NCBI RefSeq assembly: GCF_963675165.1 | Contig: NC_087387.1 | Location: 4,924,990 to 4,988,989 of the forward strand | Source: Halichondria panicea | Lineage: Eukaryota > Porifera > Demospongiae > Suberitida > Halichondriidae | Direction of reading: 5' to 3' | DNA: 64,000 nucleotides | Shown here: positions 26,601 to 46,657 of the stretch, piece after piece | Layout of the letters: every line of letters starts with the position of its first letter | Position numbering within the stretch: the stretch's first letter is position 1 | Translations under genes and position numbers: made by a program | Notes under the pieces: generated by a model | The model's database searches: none | Told to the model about the DNA's origin: nothing | The model's input: only the letters and a program-made list of their open reading frames with translations

Positions 26601-29540
26601 GCTTCCATGTAATCTACTGTTTTTAGCCAATCAGATCAATTACAGATGATGTAATGTAGTCTAATAATTATTATACTGTGGTGCTTACACCTTTTAAACA
26701 TTGAATATCTCACAGATATTGATGAGTGTGCTCTCGGTGACAGGTGTTCACAATTTGCCACATGTTCCAATACTGAGGGTAACTACACCTGCTCCTGTTT
26801 GGATGGGTTTACTGGAGATGGACAAGATTGTCAGAGTAAGTGAAAGAGCAATATTTTCACTCATTTTTCAATTAATCTCTTACTTTGGAGTCATAAGCTG
26901 TGATCATAAGCTGTGGACTGGTAGGATTTCCCAGTTTGCGTAATGATATTCTGCGGCACTGTCACAGTATAGGATACTCTTACATAACACCTTTGCGTGG
27001 GGAACAGCGATGGTCTTTATTGAGTGTATGTATTGTTTGTATACATTTGAGGATCAAGGTGACTTGCCTTTATGTTGCAGTTCTTTCCTCAGGGGTGGCC
27101 ATTAAGATTAGAGTGGTTCTACTGACCACTGTAAAATCGAAGACCTATTTGCATTGCCCAGATTTAAATCATAGCCAAAGCTGTGCAAATAACATGTACG
27201 CCACCACACACACAGATATAGATGAGTGTATGGAGGGTGGTGTGAGCTGTGCCCAAAATGGAGTGTGCACGGACAATGAGGGCAGCTATGACTGCTCTTG
27301 TGCACAGGGGTTCATCGGGGACGGTACCATCAACTGCACTGGTAAGCTATTAGGACTGGTTTACAGTTATGATGCTTTTTTAAAAAGCATATACCAAGTT
27401 GTGAGTCAAATCAGGAAACATTTTTGGCATAATAATTTTATTCTATTGACATTGCATAGCTATATTTAAATGGCTGTTACAAGCAGTTTATGCAACGAAT
27501 CTTATGCAGATATTGACGAGTGTGATAGTAGCCTTGACAATAATTGTCATGACTCTGCCATCTGCTCAAACACAATTGGCAGCTTCTCTTGCTCATGTGA
27601 CGAAGGCTTCGCTGGGAATGGCATCAGCTGTAATAGTGAGTATACCTGTCATTACGAATGTGAGCGTATATAAATTATTTATCTATGGTGAAGCATCGTA
27701 TAATATTATAGGTAAACCCCTGTTTTAAAGAAAGCACAATCATAGTTTTACAAGGTTACCTTACAACAAAAGACCCGAGTCTATTGTTAAATGAAGTAGT
27801 TGCTCTACATTAATGATATAGTAATAATTATAGTGTGAGCAATTATAAAGTGATTTGTTTCAGATATCAACGAGTGCGAGGTAGGGATGCATGGTTGCCA
27901 TGCCAATGCCGAGTGTATGGATACTGATGGTAGCTTCACCTGTTCATGTAGAGAAGGGTTCACTGGAGATGGAATCAACTGTACAGGTCAGCAAATTATT
28001 CAAATTCTAGTTAGCTATCATGTGATCAAATCTACTCCCTCTTCCTTACTAATGACGGCATATATATCATGCACTATACAGATCAGTGTCAAGCCATATT
28101 CCAGGTAGTGTTAGGAGGAGTGGTGGATTGTAGCACTTGGAGGGTGAGTTGTCTATAGCTGAACAAGCACCATGCACGACAAATATAGAGCAAATTATAC
28201 GAAATACATCCTCGCATCCTAATAAGTATAATAGTGAGCTCCATGCTTGTTAAGTTATTTGAAGTACGTTGGGTTAATGTTATCCTTTTTTTTTACAGCT
28301 TGATGATACTAATCCCAAGCTAAACGACACCGCCATGCAAGTAGCCACAGAGATACAACAATCTTGTACGGACTGTTCGCTCGGAGTGACCCAAATCACA
28401 AATGGAGAGTTCAACTGTTTGACGGAAGACACACCTGATCAAGTTACCTATCGTGCTAAGCTCCATGGCAACACAGACTCGGATTGTGACGATCTGATCG
28501 AAGATATTGAATCATGGGTCCAAGGCGCTCAAGCGTCCATTTCTGTGCAGGGTAATAGGCTGAGGATAGCTGCAAACTGTGAGATTGGCGTGGATACGTT
28601 TACCTCTCCTCTTGAATGTGTATCGGAGACGACAATGAGCGTGACAACTCTTCGTCTGGGTGCATCCGAGGGTATATCCATACCGCTAGTAGCTGGGGCT
28701 GCAGCTGGAGGTGTGGTACTGATGATAGTGGTGCTTGTTGTGGTGATTGTCGTGGTGTCTTTGCTGTCTGCATCAAGGAGAAAGAGAAAGAGGTAAATTT
28801 ACGTTGTACATGACAATGATATCTGGAGGGGTGTACTTTCTATGGGTGATCATTTCTATGGCTAAATTGTAACGACTGCATAAGATATGGCTCACTTTTA
28901 TTGGTACGTAGAAACACATGTTTCCACCTTAAGCTATTATTTGCTAGTTGTGGAAATACTTGATCTAGTATCTATCAGTACTATTATTTCAATCCCCACC
29001 TACAGTGTTGAGATACCCACCCGTTTCGTGGACAACCCTACAGCCAATGATTACACCAACTTCACCCCACACCCTTTCGGGGAGGTCCACAACCCCGTCT
29101 CCCCCAGCAACTCAAATGTCCACCGCCCACTCATTCCACAAACATCCCTTTCAAATTTCGGACAGAATAATGACCTACGAAAATCTTCATTCAACCCTCA
29201 GGGCGATGTCGTTCCAATGCTGGGTCGCTCGTACAGCACACTGTCTCGAGACCGAAACAAGATAAAGCCAGTCTGTGCTGAACCTCAGGAGGAACAAATG
29301 CAGGAAGATTTGTACGACAGTGTGTACGACGGCAGTAATGTAACCATGACGACCAACGTCGCTGATGTAGGGCCCGAGGTGGAGGAAATGTACGATACAA
29401 GCATAGGAATCAAAGCAGATGAGATTTATGATGCAGTGGCCGAGGATGAGCCAGAAGATACTTTTAATGACTCTTTCGAAAGTTCAGGTGACGAATCAAT
29501 CTACGATAAAGCTGATCTTGGACTGGACATTAACTTTTAG
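17661..29540 (+). CDS. Receptor gene C: signal peptide, Calx-beta, sushi, EGF, TM, acidic tyrosine tail
   Basis: Predicted type I membrane protein of about 1529 residues if two damaged sushi exons are skipped. Exons: signal 17661-17724; Calx-beta halves 17856-18011, 18176-18370, 18592-18729, 18846-19028, 19171-19323; fused Calx-beta/sushi 19513-19734; sushi 20414-20587, 21162-21335, 21543-21719, 22233-22418, 22571-22744, 23263-23439, 23762-23941, 24140-24313, 24546-24725, 24913-25086; EGF 25481-25603, 26716-26835, 27216-27341, 27510-27635, 27864-27986; then 28082-28143, 28299-28792, 29006-29540. The EGF modules start with the calcium-binding form D-x-D/N-E-C. Exon 28299-28792 encodes a Cys-rich region and a TM (about residues 1312-1344) followed by RRKRKR. 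The tail has YDSV, MYDTS, IYDAV and IYDKA, each after acidic residues. Sushi 21543-21719 has Phe in place of its third Cys. Broken exons lie at 19942 and 21943. It is the only cluster gene with EGF modules. Confidence 0.82.
19513..19734 (+). other. Fused Calx-beta/sushi exon of gene C
   Basis: The first half reads as the start of a Calx-beta second half (TSDFVSLVDQPLAIP, then VCFQLAVNGDS). The same exon then continues as the C-terminal two thirds of a sushi (LARYSCEGGYDISG, RICRSTGSWSAIAPTC). The acceptor, donor and phase are normal and the length is 222 bases. The sushi lacks its usual first Cys segment. The Cys of VCFQL could take that place, because an NG follows it as in normal sushi domains. 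Confidence 0.85.
19942..20119 (+). pseudogene. Frameshifted sushi exon of gene C
   Basis: The acceptor, donor and sushi sequence are recognisable, but the exon is 178 bases rather than a multiple of three. The frame from DCMGLNNPANG runs to a stop near 20067. The remainder (RQCLETQLWSGEEPTC) lies in another frame, one extra base between them near GATTGCATGGG. Because its neighbours are phase 1, skipping it keeps the gene open. It could also be a sequencing error. Confidence 0.8.
20617..21040. mobile_element. Element with GGCGTAGCC termini in an intron of gene C
   Basis: It starts CAGGGGCGTAGCCAGG and ends with the inverse form CCTGGCTACACCCCTG. TGTAC flanks both ends, a likely 5-bp target duplication, as for the element at 2499. 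It is about 424 bases long and non-coding. Confidence 0.75.
21943..22122 (+). pseudogene. Sushi exon of gene C without an acceptor
   Basis: A good sushi frame (CGTPSSLNNGG, then VYTCPSGY, SCMENGNWSGSDPTC) ends at a normal GTAAGT donor. The sequence before it reads CATTCTCACACATGTGG with no AG where neighbouring exons have CACAG. The nearest upstream AG gives the wrong frame. The exon is probably skipped. Confidence 0.7.
25796..26600. repeat. Inverted and tandem repeats in an intron of gene C
   Basis: Arms containing AGAATATGCGTCTATGTAACC and the inverse lie at 25796-25940, around a GGCGCAAAGCCGAGG-like centre. Near 26501-26600 several copies of CCTGTAGAATATGCGTCCA occur in tandem and reuse the same GAATATGCGTC word. 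This looks like a decayed small transposon inside the 1.1 kb intron between the first two EGF exons. Confidence 0.65.
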
Positions 29541-30524
29541 TTCCCATTATATATTACCCTCACATTCCATTAATTATAGAATTTATTTTTCACACATCAA
29601 TCTTCTTTTGTAGAGAAATTCACTGGAAAAATTGGTGGATGTTATAATTGGGCAATTTGGCGGATTATAATTTTTTTATATCGAAGAGCGCTAAATTTAA
29701 AACTGTCAAATTAAAGTTTTTCGGTGGACACAACGTCATTGCTGTAGTAGTCACGCCTGCATGAGACACCAAATTAATAAATTATGTTCAAATGGCATAT
29801 CCGCCAACCAATTAAGTCTCAAAAGCCACGCCCCTTCACTCAAAGAAAGGTCTGGCAACAGTGTGCATGTGGAGTTGTCGCAGAGGAATTTAATTACGTA
29901 TTCACTCTGCTACGCCCACTCTATGGTGGGCGTGGTAAATTAGCTGCTCAGCCTATCAACATGCTAATCCATGGCATTATGTGGTTGTGGTTTTATGATG
30001 ACCTTACAAATCTAAAATCTGATTGTTGGTGCCAAGATCCAGGCGTATTAACCAACGCCATAGCAGATACTAATTCATTAGTCTACCGCATAGCGCTCAA
30101 TTTTCGCTGTTTTTGTGGGTTAGCAATCCTACACGAAACTGACTCTGTTACCAGCACTTCGATTGTACTGCAGCCTGTATAGTTTATCATGTTAGGTGTA
30201 TATAAACGCTCCGTCCATATAGTCGGAACTATATTGTTACTGGAACAACTGCATGACTGAATTATATGGACATTTCAACTTTAATTTCGTATTCTGGGTG
30301 ATTAAAAGTGAACATGTTGTACATACCCGTGTAGCACTTTTTTTTGCGGATTTTTTTCGAGGATATAAGTTGACCACACCCCTAAGATTCAATACAACAC
30401 ACTTTTGAGGCACTAACATTTCGAGGTTTAAGGTCAATCTGCGAAAAACGGGAAATTTTAGCTCCTCGAAAAAATGAAGTGCTATACATTGAAATGAATA
30501 AAAAAAAAAAACAATGCATGTAAA
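29541..30524. other. Convergent intergenic region between genes C and D
   Basis: Both neighbouring genes end here, so it should hold their 3' ends. A small inverted-repeat element lies at about 30329-30487 (arms GTAGCACTTTTTTTTGC and GTATAGCACTTCATTTTTTCG). The rest shows no recognisable gene. Confidence 0.6.
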
Positions 30525-32791
30525 CTAGTGTGAAGTGGATGAGAATACTGTGTACACAGATCTGATAATGGTTAAATATCTATGACCGCCAAGTACACAC
30601 AGTTTGCCAGATAGTTCAATGCAGTGACAACAGTACATTTCCTCAGGAAGGTCACCGCATTGTGTCCACTGGTCTTTAGTAGGATCGTACAGATAGATGC
30701 TTGAGGTAGTATTATTTCCTAGTCCTTTCTCTTCACTACCCCCCACAGTCAGGAGAGTGTTGCCGATGGCGATGGGAGACGACCCATAGAATGGCACCTT
30801 TGCAACAGATTCCCACACACCAGAACTGGCTCGTAATATGAGGGAGGGTACATGAGCTCCAAACACTTCTTTAGTGCCTAAACTTCCTACAAGATACAGT
30901 GTGTCTCCAATTAGGCAAGTGTTGTAGCTATCATTAGTGCGGGGAAATGGTTCGGCTGTAATCCATTTATTACTTGTGTTCAGAATGTTTACATCGGCTA
31001 TATCAGTGCTGTTTGAGTCAACTCCACCGATAACGATCAGATGGTCCTGATATCCAACAATTATTGGCTCAGTTAATGCTTTTGTCATGGGGGGAAGTGA
31101 CTGGATCCATTGTCGAGAGCTCTCATCGTATGTTAGGATGATATTAGTTTTTTGTTTTGTAGACTTGTCCCGACCTCCGACCACTAGCAGTCGACCCCTC
31201 AGTGTTGCTATGGTGAAGTCGTCTACTGGAGGAGGTGGCAGCTCATCCCAGCTATCCTGATCTGGTGTGTACACTAGCACAGTCTCAGTCCAGTGTCTCC
31301 TGCCTCTCATGTACAGCTTCCCGTTGATAGCCACAGGATGATCGAATACTTCCATTCCCCTTGGTATGTCCTTGCATCTTGTCCAGTTGAAGGTGATGGC
31401 AGTAGGAACAGTTGGTTGTAGTGTGGTCGACTTGTGCGGTAGCAATTTGTTTCCACTGCTGGAATCAACAATCTTGATTGCTTTTGTGGTTTTGTTAGTG
31501 GTTATCTGTATAAAAATAGATAATCAGGTGGTGTGTATATTGTCAAACACAGCTGTATTATTGGCGCATAACACATGAAAATATACCATCTAGACCCATT
31601 TCCCCACCCCATTGACACCATCACCTTTCCTATCGGCAGATAAATGCAATTAATACTCTTTATTGCTGGTCAACGTCAACCAAAAGCACACTCAACCATA
31701 ATATTTGTACAAGACAAGATATTTTAAGGCACAACTACATCTTTTCATAAGGGACTACCGGCCCCTCACACAGTCACCTCTCTCTGTCCGGAGCCCAGAG
31801 GTGTGTCCTCCCGAGGCTGTATTTGTAGAGACCTCACTGAACTGAAAAGACGATCAATTTCTTTGCGTTGAACTTCCAACTGCTCTTGTTGGAGAGTGGT
31901 CAATTCTTCCAGTCCACGAACTTGCTCTCGTTTCTCAGCTTGAAGATGATTAATTTGAGCTTGTAATTGAGTGTTTTGAAATTGCTTTTTGGCAGCAACT
32001 AGCTGTATTTCTTCTTTCTGTTGAATCAGTTCCAGCTTGGTCTGGGTGCTGTTCTGAGGGAGTGTTGTTCCAACCTCCTCTAATCGTCTCAACACCACTG
32101 CAGCAGATGGTCGATCTTCTTGGTCATACTCTAGGCAAGCGAGGGTCAACTGGACTAGGGAGTGGGTCTCACCAAGAGCTGCTTTCATTTGTATGATGTA
32201 ATGTTCTCGACGTTCAATTTCGGAGCGAGCAACAAGCTTTCGAGTAGCAGGATCACGATATGTTGCAGGTTTCAGATCTTTGGGAAATGTTTGTGTCAGT
32301 GTGAACAGAGATACTACACCAAAGGAGAAGATATCTATGGCAGTGTTATATTGTGTGACCCCTTCCTCTTGAACTGCCTCTGGTGGCATGTACACACCAG
32401 TGCCTGGCATTTGAGTCATTGAGGCAGCTAGCCGGCCAGGCTGAATGTTCACAATCCTAGAAACACCCAAGTCTGCTATCTTGGCATTGAGACCATTATC
32501 GACTAGAATGTTCTTGGCAGACAGATCACGGTGGGCAATGGGTGGAGTGCGGCTGTGCAGATAGACCACCCCTCGGCCAGTCCCCGTCAGAAGGTGCACT
32601 TTGAGGTCAATAGGAATGTTGGGGCTGGTTTCTAGAAGGTTGTCGAGGCTGGTTTGTAGCTTCTCCATCAGTAGGACAGGGAGTTGGGCTCCAGGGAGAT
32701 AGCACACCCCCAAGAACTGTACTATGTGAGGGTGACGAAGCCGGCTCATCAGCTTACACTCCTCCACGAAATCAGTCACCCACTTCTCAAC
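30525..32791 (-). CDS. Kinase, coiled-coil, kelch-repeat protein (gene D), N-lobe not found
   Basis: Two exons joined in phase 0: 32791-31778 (kinase and coiled coil) and 31505-30525 (kelch). Together they give about 664 residues. The first exon starts at VEKWVTDFVEECKL, near helix C, then HIVQFLGVCY, HRDLSAKN (about residues 87-94), DLG in place of DFG (107-109), GTGVYMPPEA and the rest of a C-lobe. Residues about 235-320 are Gln/Glu-rich heptads typical of a coiled coil. The second exon carries about five kelch blades with paired Gly motifs (LLVVGGRD, LIVIGGVD, LLTVGGSE, LCVLGGH). The family resembles tyrosine-kinase-like kinases with kelch repeats that are numerous in sponges (from memory). 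The glycine loop and catalytic Lys must lie in an upstream exon that I could not find before gene B. It is a cytoplasmic protein with no signal peptide. The kinase frame alone would stop 4 codons past the proposed donor, so two separate genes remain possible. Confidence 0.78.
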
Positions 32792-34728
32792 CTGTGGAGG
32801 GACAAAGTGGTATAATTATGAGACATCAAATTGTTTTTGATATAGGTAGTCACTAATTTATAATGAAAGCACCGAGGGTGCTGATGCCTCGGTGGACCAA
32901 AGCTACATAACATAAAGCTACTGTACACACATTGTATCATGATGAACATTTTTGTTTTGCTGCATGCAAACTCAAAGAGTGCATGGGTAATGATCGGCCA
33001 CGATTGTTGTTAAAAACGATCGATGCCAAAAGTTCAAGTCTAAAATTAATGGCTGCATCAGCAAAGCCTTGCAGCTCTCTTCTCACTCTTGCAGCTACCA
33101 ATATAGCTAGCGTTCTAGTGCAGAGCTAAAATACTAAGTATAGAGTAGCAACACTCGATAAACAAGTTTGGCTACGTGCTCTTCTGAAAAGGTTGCAATG
33201 GCATTTCAAGTAGGCATAACTCGAGAACGAAGCTTTATTTTGCAAATCCACGAATTGAGAACATGACTAGAAGCCTATAGAACTTTTTACTTGCCACTTT
33301 ATTGATCCTTGAGCAGCTGTAGCAGCCTGACTACACACACACACACACTACCGTATACCTCGCTTGCGCATGCGCACTGAGGCATAATAACCATGCATAG
33401 TCAATACATATAGGCTTTGCATAAAAGCAAAAATTGTATATAGTGCATGGTATACAGTGCCTTGTTTGCAGCAATTATATAGTGCTCTATAATTATGTGA
33501 CAGGAAAACCAGACTTTTGAAGCAAGCTAGTGATTAATGTACCAAAGAGCAAAGCATCGCCTACTCTGCATACGCCACTGCCTTACTAATCCATGAGAGT
33601 AGAACCTACATAAATTTTCACATTTTTTGACCAATGAAGAAAGTTGCTGTAATCAGAGCTAGAATGAGTTCTAACCAAATATCCATTATATTATATCTCA
33701 CTAAAGTCAGAGGTTGACCTTTATAATGTTGTCATAACTTTGTTATACTTCAACCAGCTAAAAGTTAGCATTTTCTATGTAGAAGTCCCGCATATACTAG
33801 TCAACCACATAAACCATAAAGCCATAGTTGACCACATAACTTCCAGGGGCCGGAACTCTAGACATTAAGAGCTTTCTTTTAATACCGATGTTGTTTTCTA
33901 CAACTTGGTATTGGAGGCTGCATTTTCAACACTATTGATGAAGGTAAGCCATTTTTTTCACAGCTAACGGCGCATAACAATTATATAGTAACTATAATAA
34001 TAATGAAATGATATCTTATGAAAGGTATTCATATTTACAATACATTTTGGGCACAAGAAGGTGCAATTGACGAGACATTTTAGTAGTTGTTTATCTTCAA
34101 TTTCACCCTTAACCTACCTGAGGAGACAGGGGGGTATTATGAGACACCATGGCAAATCAATTTTAACTATAATTATACAGCATGGCCTTTGACTTGAAAT
34201 ACTGTCCTTCTATTGTCTCTTAAAAATGTGGTACCTGCAGACAATAATTATACAGTGGCATTTCACTAAATTCTACTTGAGTTGAGTTGGGCCCCTGGAA
34301 GTTCTTTGGTCAATTATGGCTTCCTTTATGTGGTTGACAAGTACATGTATGCCAGGGACTTCCATATATGGAAAAATAGTTGAAGCTACAGCTCTAAAGC
34401 ATATAGAAGCGAAGTATGACAAGTTAATCATTATTTTCACACTCAATTTATTTATATTTCCCCCTTTTCATGTATCTCTCATGAACCTTATTAGAGAAAG
34501 TGTAAGTCAGCCACTATAATACAGTGTACAATACAACTCCGAAATGTTCATCAGTGCATGCTATTAAAATGTCTACGTTTAGCCAATTCATGCGCCCACG
34601 CTTTGAATTATAATCGCTATGTGCATTAGCCTCGTTCCCAAGCCGATTTGTCTCTAAAACAGCGCTAGGTCGACAACTAGGCCTGCATGCTATTAAATAG
34701 TCTGGGTCCATGTGGTCTATCAATGAAT
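32792..34728. other. Gene-free region upstream of gene D
   Basis: No kinase N-lobe exon is visible on the minus strand. A decayed inverted repeat spans about 33775-34370 (arms around ACATAACTTCCAGGGGCC and GGGCCCCTGGAAGTTCTTTG). A second possible element lies near 32870-33390, with related GATGCCTCGGT and ACTGAGGCATAA ends. The left edge of the 5 kb duplication lies at 34729. Confidence 0.55.
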
Positions 34729-43884
<9,156 letters not shown>

Positions 43885-44139
43885 TTTTGTTGCACTCTGA
43901 CAATGGCTCAACTCAATCAATGTAGAGATAGATCTATGTCACAGGTAAAAGTACTGAGATATTCAATTCTGTTTTGGGGGAATGAAAGGTAGATCTATGC
44001 ATGTTTGCTTATGAAATATGTAACTATGTGCTAGTTAGATACTGTTTCCTTGAAGAAACATGCAGTATTTTGTTTCAGAACTTTACTTGTTGTGCTATCA
44101 GATTACAGTACTTGTAAATCATTGTTGTAAAATTCACCA
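43885..44139. promoter_or_regulatory. Upstream region of gene B
   Basis: This lies directly 5' of the gene B start codon on the minus strand. It should hold the 5' untranslated region and promoter. No clear motif is seen. Confidence 0.35.
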
Positions 44140-44830
44140 TGATCAGCACCAAAAAGGTTGTTCCAGTATCTCAGCACCACTAGCTGTATATATTATTCCA
44201 ACGCAGTATGAAGACCGTGTTACAAGGCATCCCAAACACTTGTGTGTATTTGGACGACATAATAATCACCGGAGAGTCCACGAGTAACACTTATTATAAT
44301 CGGAGACTTTGGATAAGCCCGGTGCTAAGTGGTTTAAACAAGCAGGCCTATAGCTTTGGATAAGGTGCCGTCTGAAGAAGGGGAGAAATGCCATTTCATG
44401 CTACCTTCAGTGGAATATTTGAGTTAAGGATGGTTTACAGCCCATCATGAGACGGAAAGATTTGAGCACTCATGAGATGCCCCCATACCTAAAAATGTGA
44501 GCTGAAAACTATTAATTTTTGCCTATAGATGTATATAACCAGTCCCACAATATGGCCCCCTGCAAGTTGTTGCAGAAGAACACACCATAGATCTGGGTTC
44601 CAGGGCACTGCATGCAGGACGCTTTAACACTGCCAAAATGTTACTCACCTCCAATGATCTCGTGCCCATTGCCTCACCATCAATCATTTTATGGCATAAT
44701 TATAGGAGTTGTCTATACAAGTTTTAAGACGGTGACGGCTCATGCATACACTTCTAGGACACTAGTACGTACATGCGGAAGAGCTCAACTGGATGCAACT
44801 GCGCAGAAGCATGTCATTCTCTAAATAGGT
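44140..44830 (+). pseudogene. Degenerate Ty3/gypsy-type retrotransposon fragment (RT and RNase H)
   Basis: In several broken frames this shows the reverse-transcriptase core: FQRSM, then QGIP, then the catalytic YLDD motif (VYLDDIIITG near 44230-44260), then EKCHFMLPSVEYL near 44385-44425. About 250 bases later an RNase H-like segment ending AYTSRTL occurs near 44735. Frameshifts and stops separate them. It is a dead copy with no LTRs identified, lying between genes B and G. Confidence 0.75.
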
Positions 44831-44916
44831 GCTTGTCGTTCTTTAAACAGGTGCTTGTGATCCAATTGAATGAGGAAGTGTTTACTGACTAGGTATTGAT
44901 CTGATTCGATACCCCA

Positions 44917-45435
44917 TTACAACTTTGAAGGGGATATATTCGTTACAGTGTGAAGTATGAACTGGTGCCGCATCAAGAAGACGAGTTTGAGATGATCCTG
45001 TCTCTTTCCATTAGACAGCTGGTACGACACGGCACGCTCCGTAACCGAGGATATGGTATTCTTCACCACCTTTACCTCCATCCATTTAGAGACCACTACC
45101 ACACAGCAATTATATGTCGGATCAGTGTAATCAACTAATTCTAACGCAGGGTCTTTGCGGTCAATCCAATTGATGCCCATGCAGTTGCTTGGCTGATCGA
45201 AACGTATAATTATGTCAGACAGCTCCTGAAGACTTATGAGCAGTGCTGAGTAATGAATTATGAGATTCAGTGCATTATGTAGCCTTGTTTCCAGCCTCGT
45301 TGTCAGTGGTATTAATAAAATCATATTGCACATAGCAACAACATAGCAATGGGTTTTAATAGAGAACACAGAGATGGCCAAGTACAGACTAGCTATTGGT
45401 ATAGGTGCTTCTATCCCTACATCTAGTAAATTCAC
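44917..45435 (-). other. Unassigned open frame of 172 codons
   Basis: The frame lies next to the retroelement relic and has no signal peptide or recognised domain. It starts with a rare-type start codon, and no splice context marks it as an exon. It may be chance or part of a decayed element. Confidence 0.2.
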
Positions 45436-45567
45436 CTTCAGTGCATGCAGTGTTTAGTACTCGATTCTGAATCAGTTCAGGCACCCACGTACCCAGGCTC
45501 TAGTGTTATCATAATAATGTATGTGGTGGAGGTGTATAATAAAATTACACGGATCAGAGCGAAGCAG

Positions 45568-45628
45568 AGCGGAGCAGATTTGTGGCCTGAGGATTCTTAC
45601 GAAAGTTCAGGTGACAAATCAATCTATG
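45568..45628 (+). pseudogene. Relic of a gene C-type cytoplasmic-tail exon
   Basis: The bases encoding PEDSYESSGDKSIY closely match the end of the gene C tail (FESSGDESIYDKAD). Homology stops where a MITE begins at 45629, within the codons after SIY. No other exon of such a gene is visible nearby, so it marks a lost plus-strand paralogue. Confidence 0.75.
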
Positions 45629-46008
45629 TACCGTATATCTTCTAATTTATCGGACAGCAAAAAATAATTATTTTAGAAATTGTCCGGGTATAATTGGAAC
45701 AGATCATGCGAAGTGTCCGGAATGATTAGAACAAGCAAGCAGCTGCATGCGAGCTAGCTAAGTTTAATAGAACAGTGTGCGACTGAATAGTTGCACTAGC
45801 TATCTAAAACTAGCTACTCAAGCTATCTAACTGCAGCACTCTAAGTCTTACTTGCCGTCTATGAATGTAACTCAAGATATTGTCCGGATATTTAGAACGA
45901 ATGTTATATTAAAGCACTGGAGTGTCCGTTGTATTAGAACAGCGAAAATTTCCCAAAAGAGTGTCCTGGGTAATTAGAAGTGTCCGATAAATTAGAAGAT
46001 ATACGGTA
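45629..46008. mobile_element. MITE with TACCGTATATCTTC termini, copy 1
   Basis: It starts TACCGTATATCTTCTAATTT and ends with the inverse. Both ends continue into GTCCGATAAATTAGAAG-like arms. It is 380 bases long and non-coding, closely related to 51143-51540. Confidence 0.88.
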
Positions 46009-46657
46009 TTAGCTATTGCATGAACGAGTGATTATGATTTGTTGCGTGGGAGAAGCATAGTTATAATGAGATTCATGCCTTCCGCATTCCATATTTTGAA
46101 AGTGAGTTGTAGGAACAATATAAAAGAGATCATTCCAACTTTTGTCCAAGCTTTCTGGCTGTACAAATATTGCACTGCGGTGACTTGTTAGCTTTGATGT
46201 GCCTGGCTTCACTGTGCAATATGCCATATATTTGCACTGTGGTTTCTTTGATCTTTTGCTCAAACATGCAACAAATAGTAATACGACTGGATATTATCTT
46301 GCCATTTTCCCCTTGCATTAATTTACGGTACTAAAATCATTATGCAATGCTTTGTTATACTACTCGTCTTACATCATTGTACTAGTACAATTCGTATGAT
46401 TTCTATGAACTGTATAGAGTGATAGTTTGCTGTCAAGTTGATCAGGTCTATCCCCACAGCATGAATCCACCTGGAGTAACGAGAACAGATAGCCCTAAAA
46501 TAATGACTAGCGAGGACCCGTTGGAAAATACTGTTGAGGGGATAATAATTGTGTAATAACTTTGATACCTGACTGCGGCCTTTAAAATCACAGTGACCTT
46601 TTTTAAGGTGGCGGTTAAACAGTATAATTGTAGCTAAAGCTACTTAAAATAATCGTA
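46009..46657. other. 3' flank of gene G
   Basis: No gene was recognised. It lies between a MITE and the stop codon of gene G and should include the 3' end of gene G. Confidence 0.5.

Noticed and set aside
29005-29265. Second frame of 86 codons inside the gene C tail exon
   Set aside because: It is the shadow of the tail frame, which is in phase with the TM exon.
31778-32791. Treating the kinase exon and the kelch exon as two complete genes
   Set aside because: A GAGAG-GTGACT donor and a TATACAG acceptor join them in phase 0, and the kelch frame is open to that acceptor with no convincing start codon. The split is kept as an alternative in the entry.
32932-33129. Possible kinase N-lobe exon on either strand upstream of gene D
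   Set aside because: No glycine loop or VAIK-like Lys motif was found in any frame, and the region resembles transposon debris.
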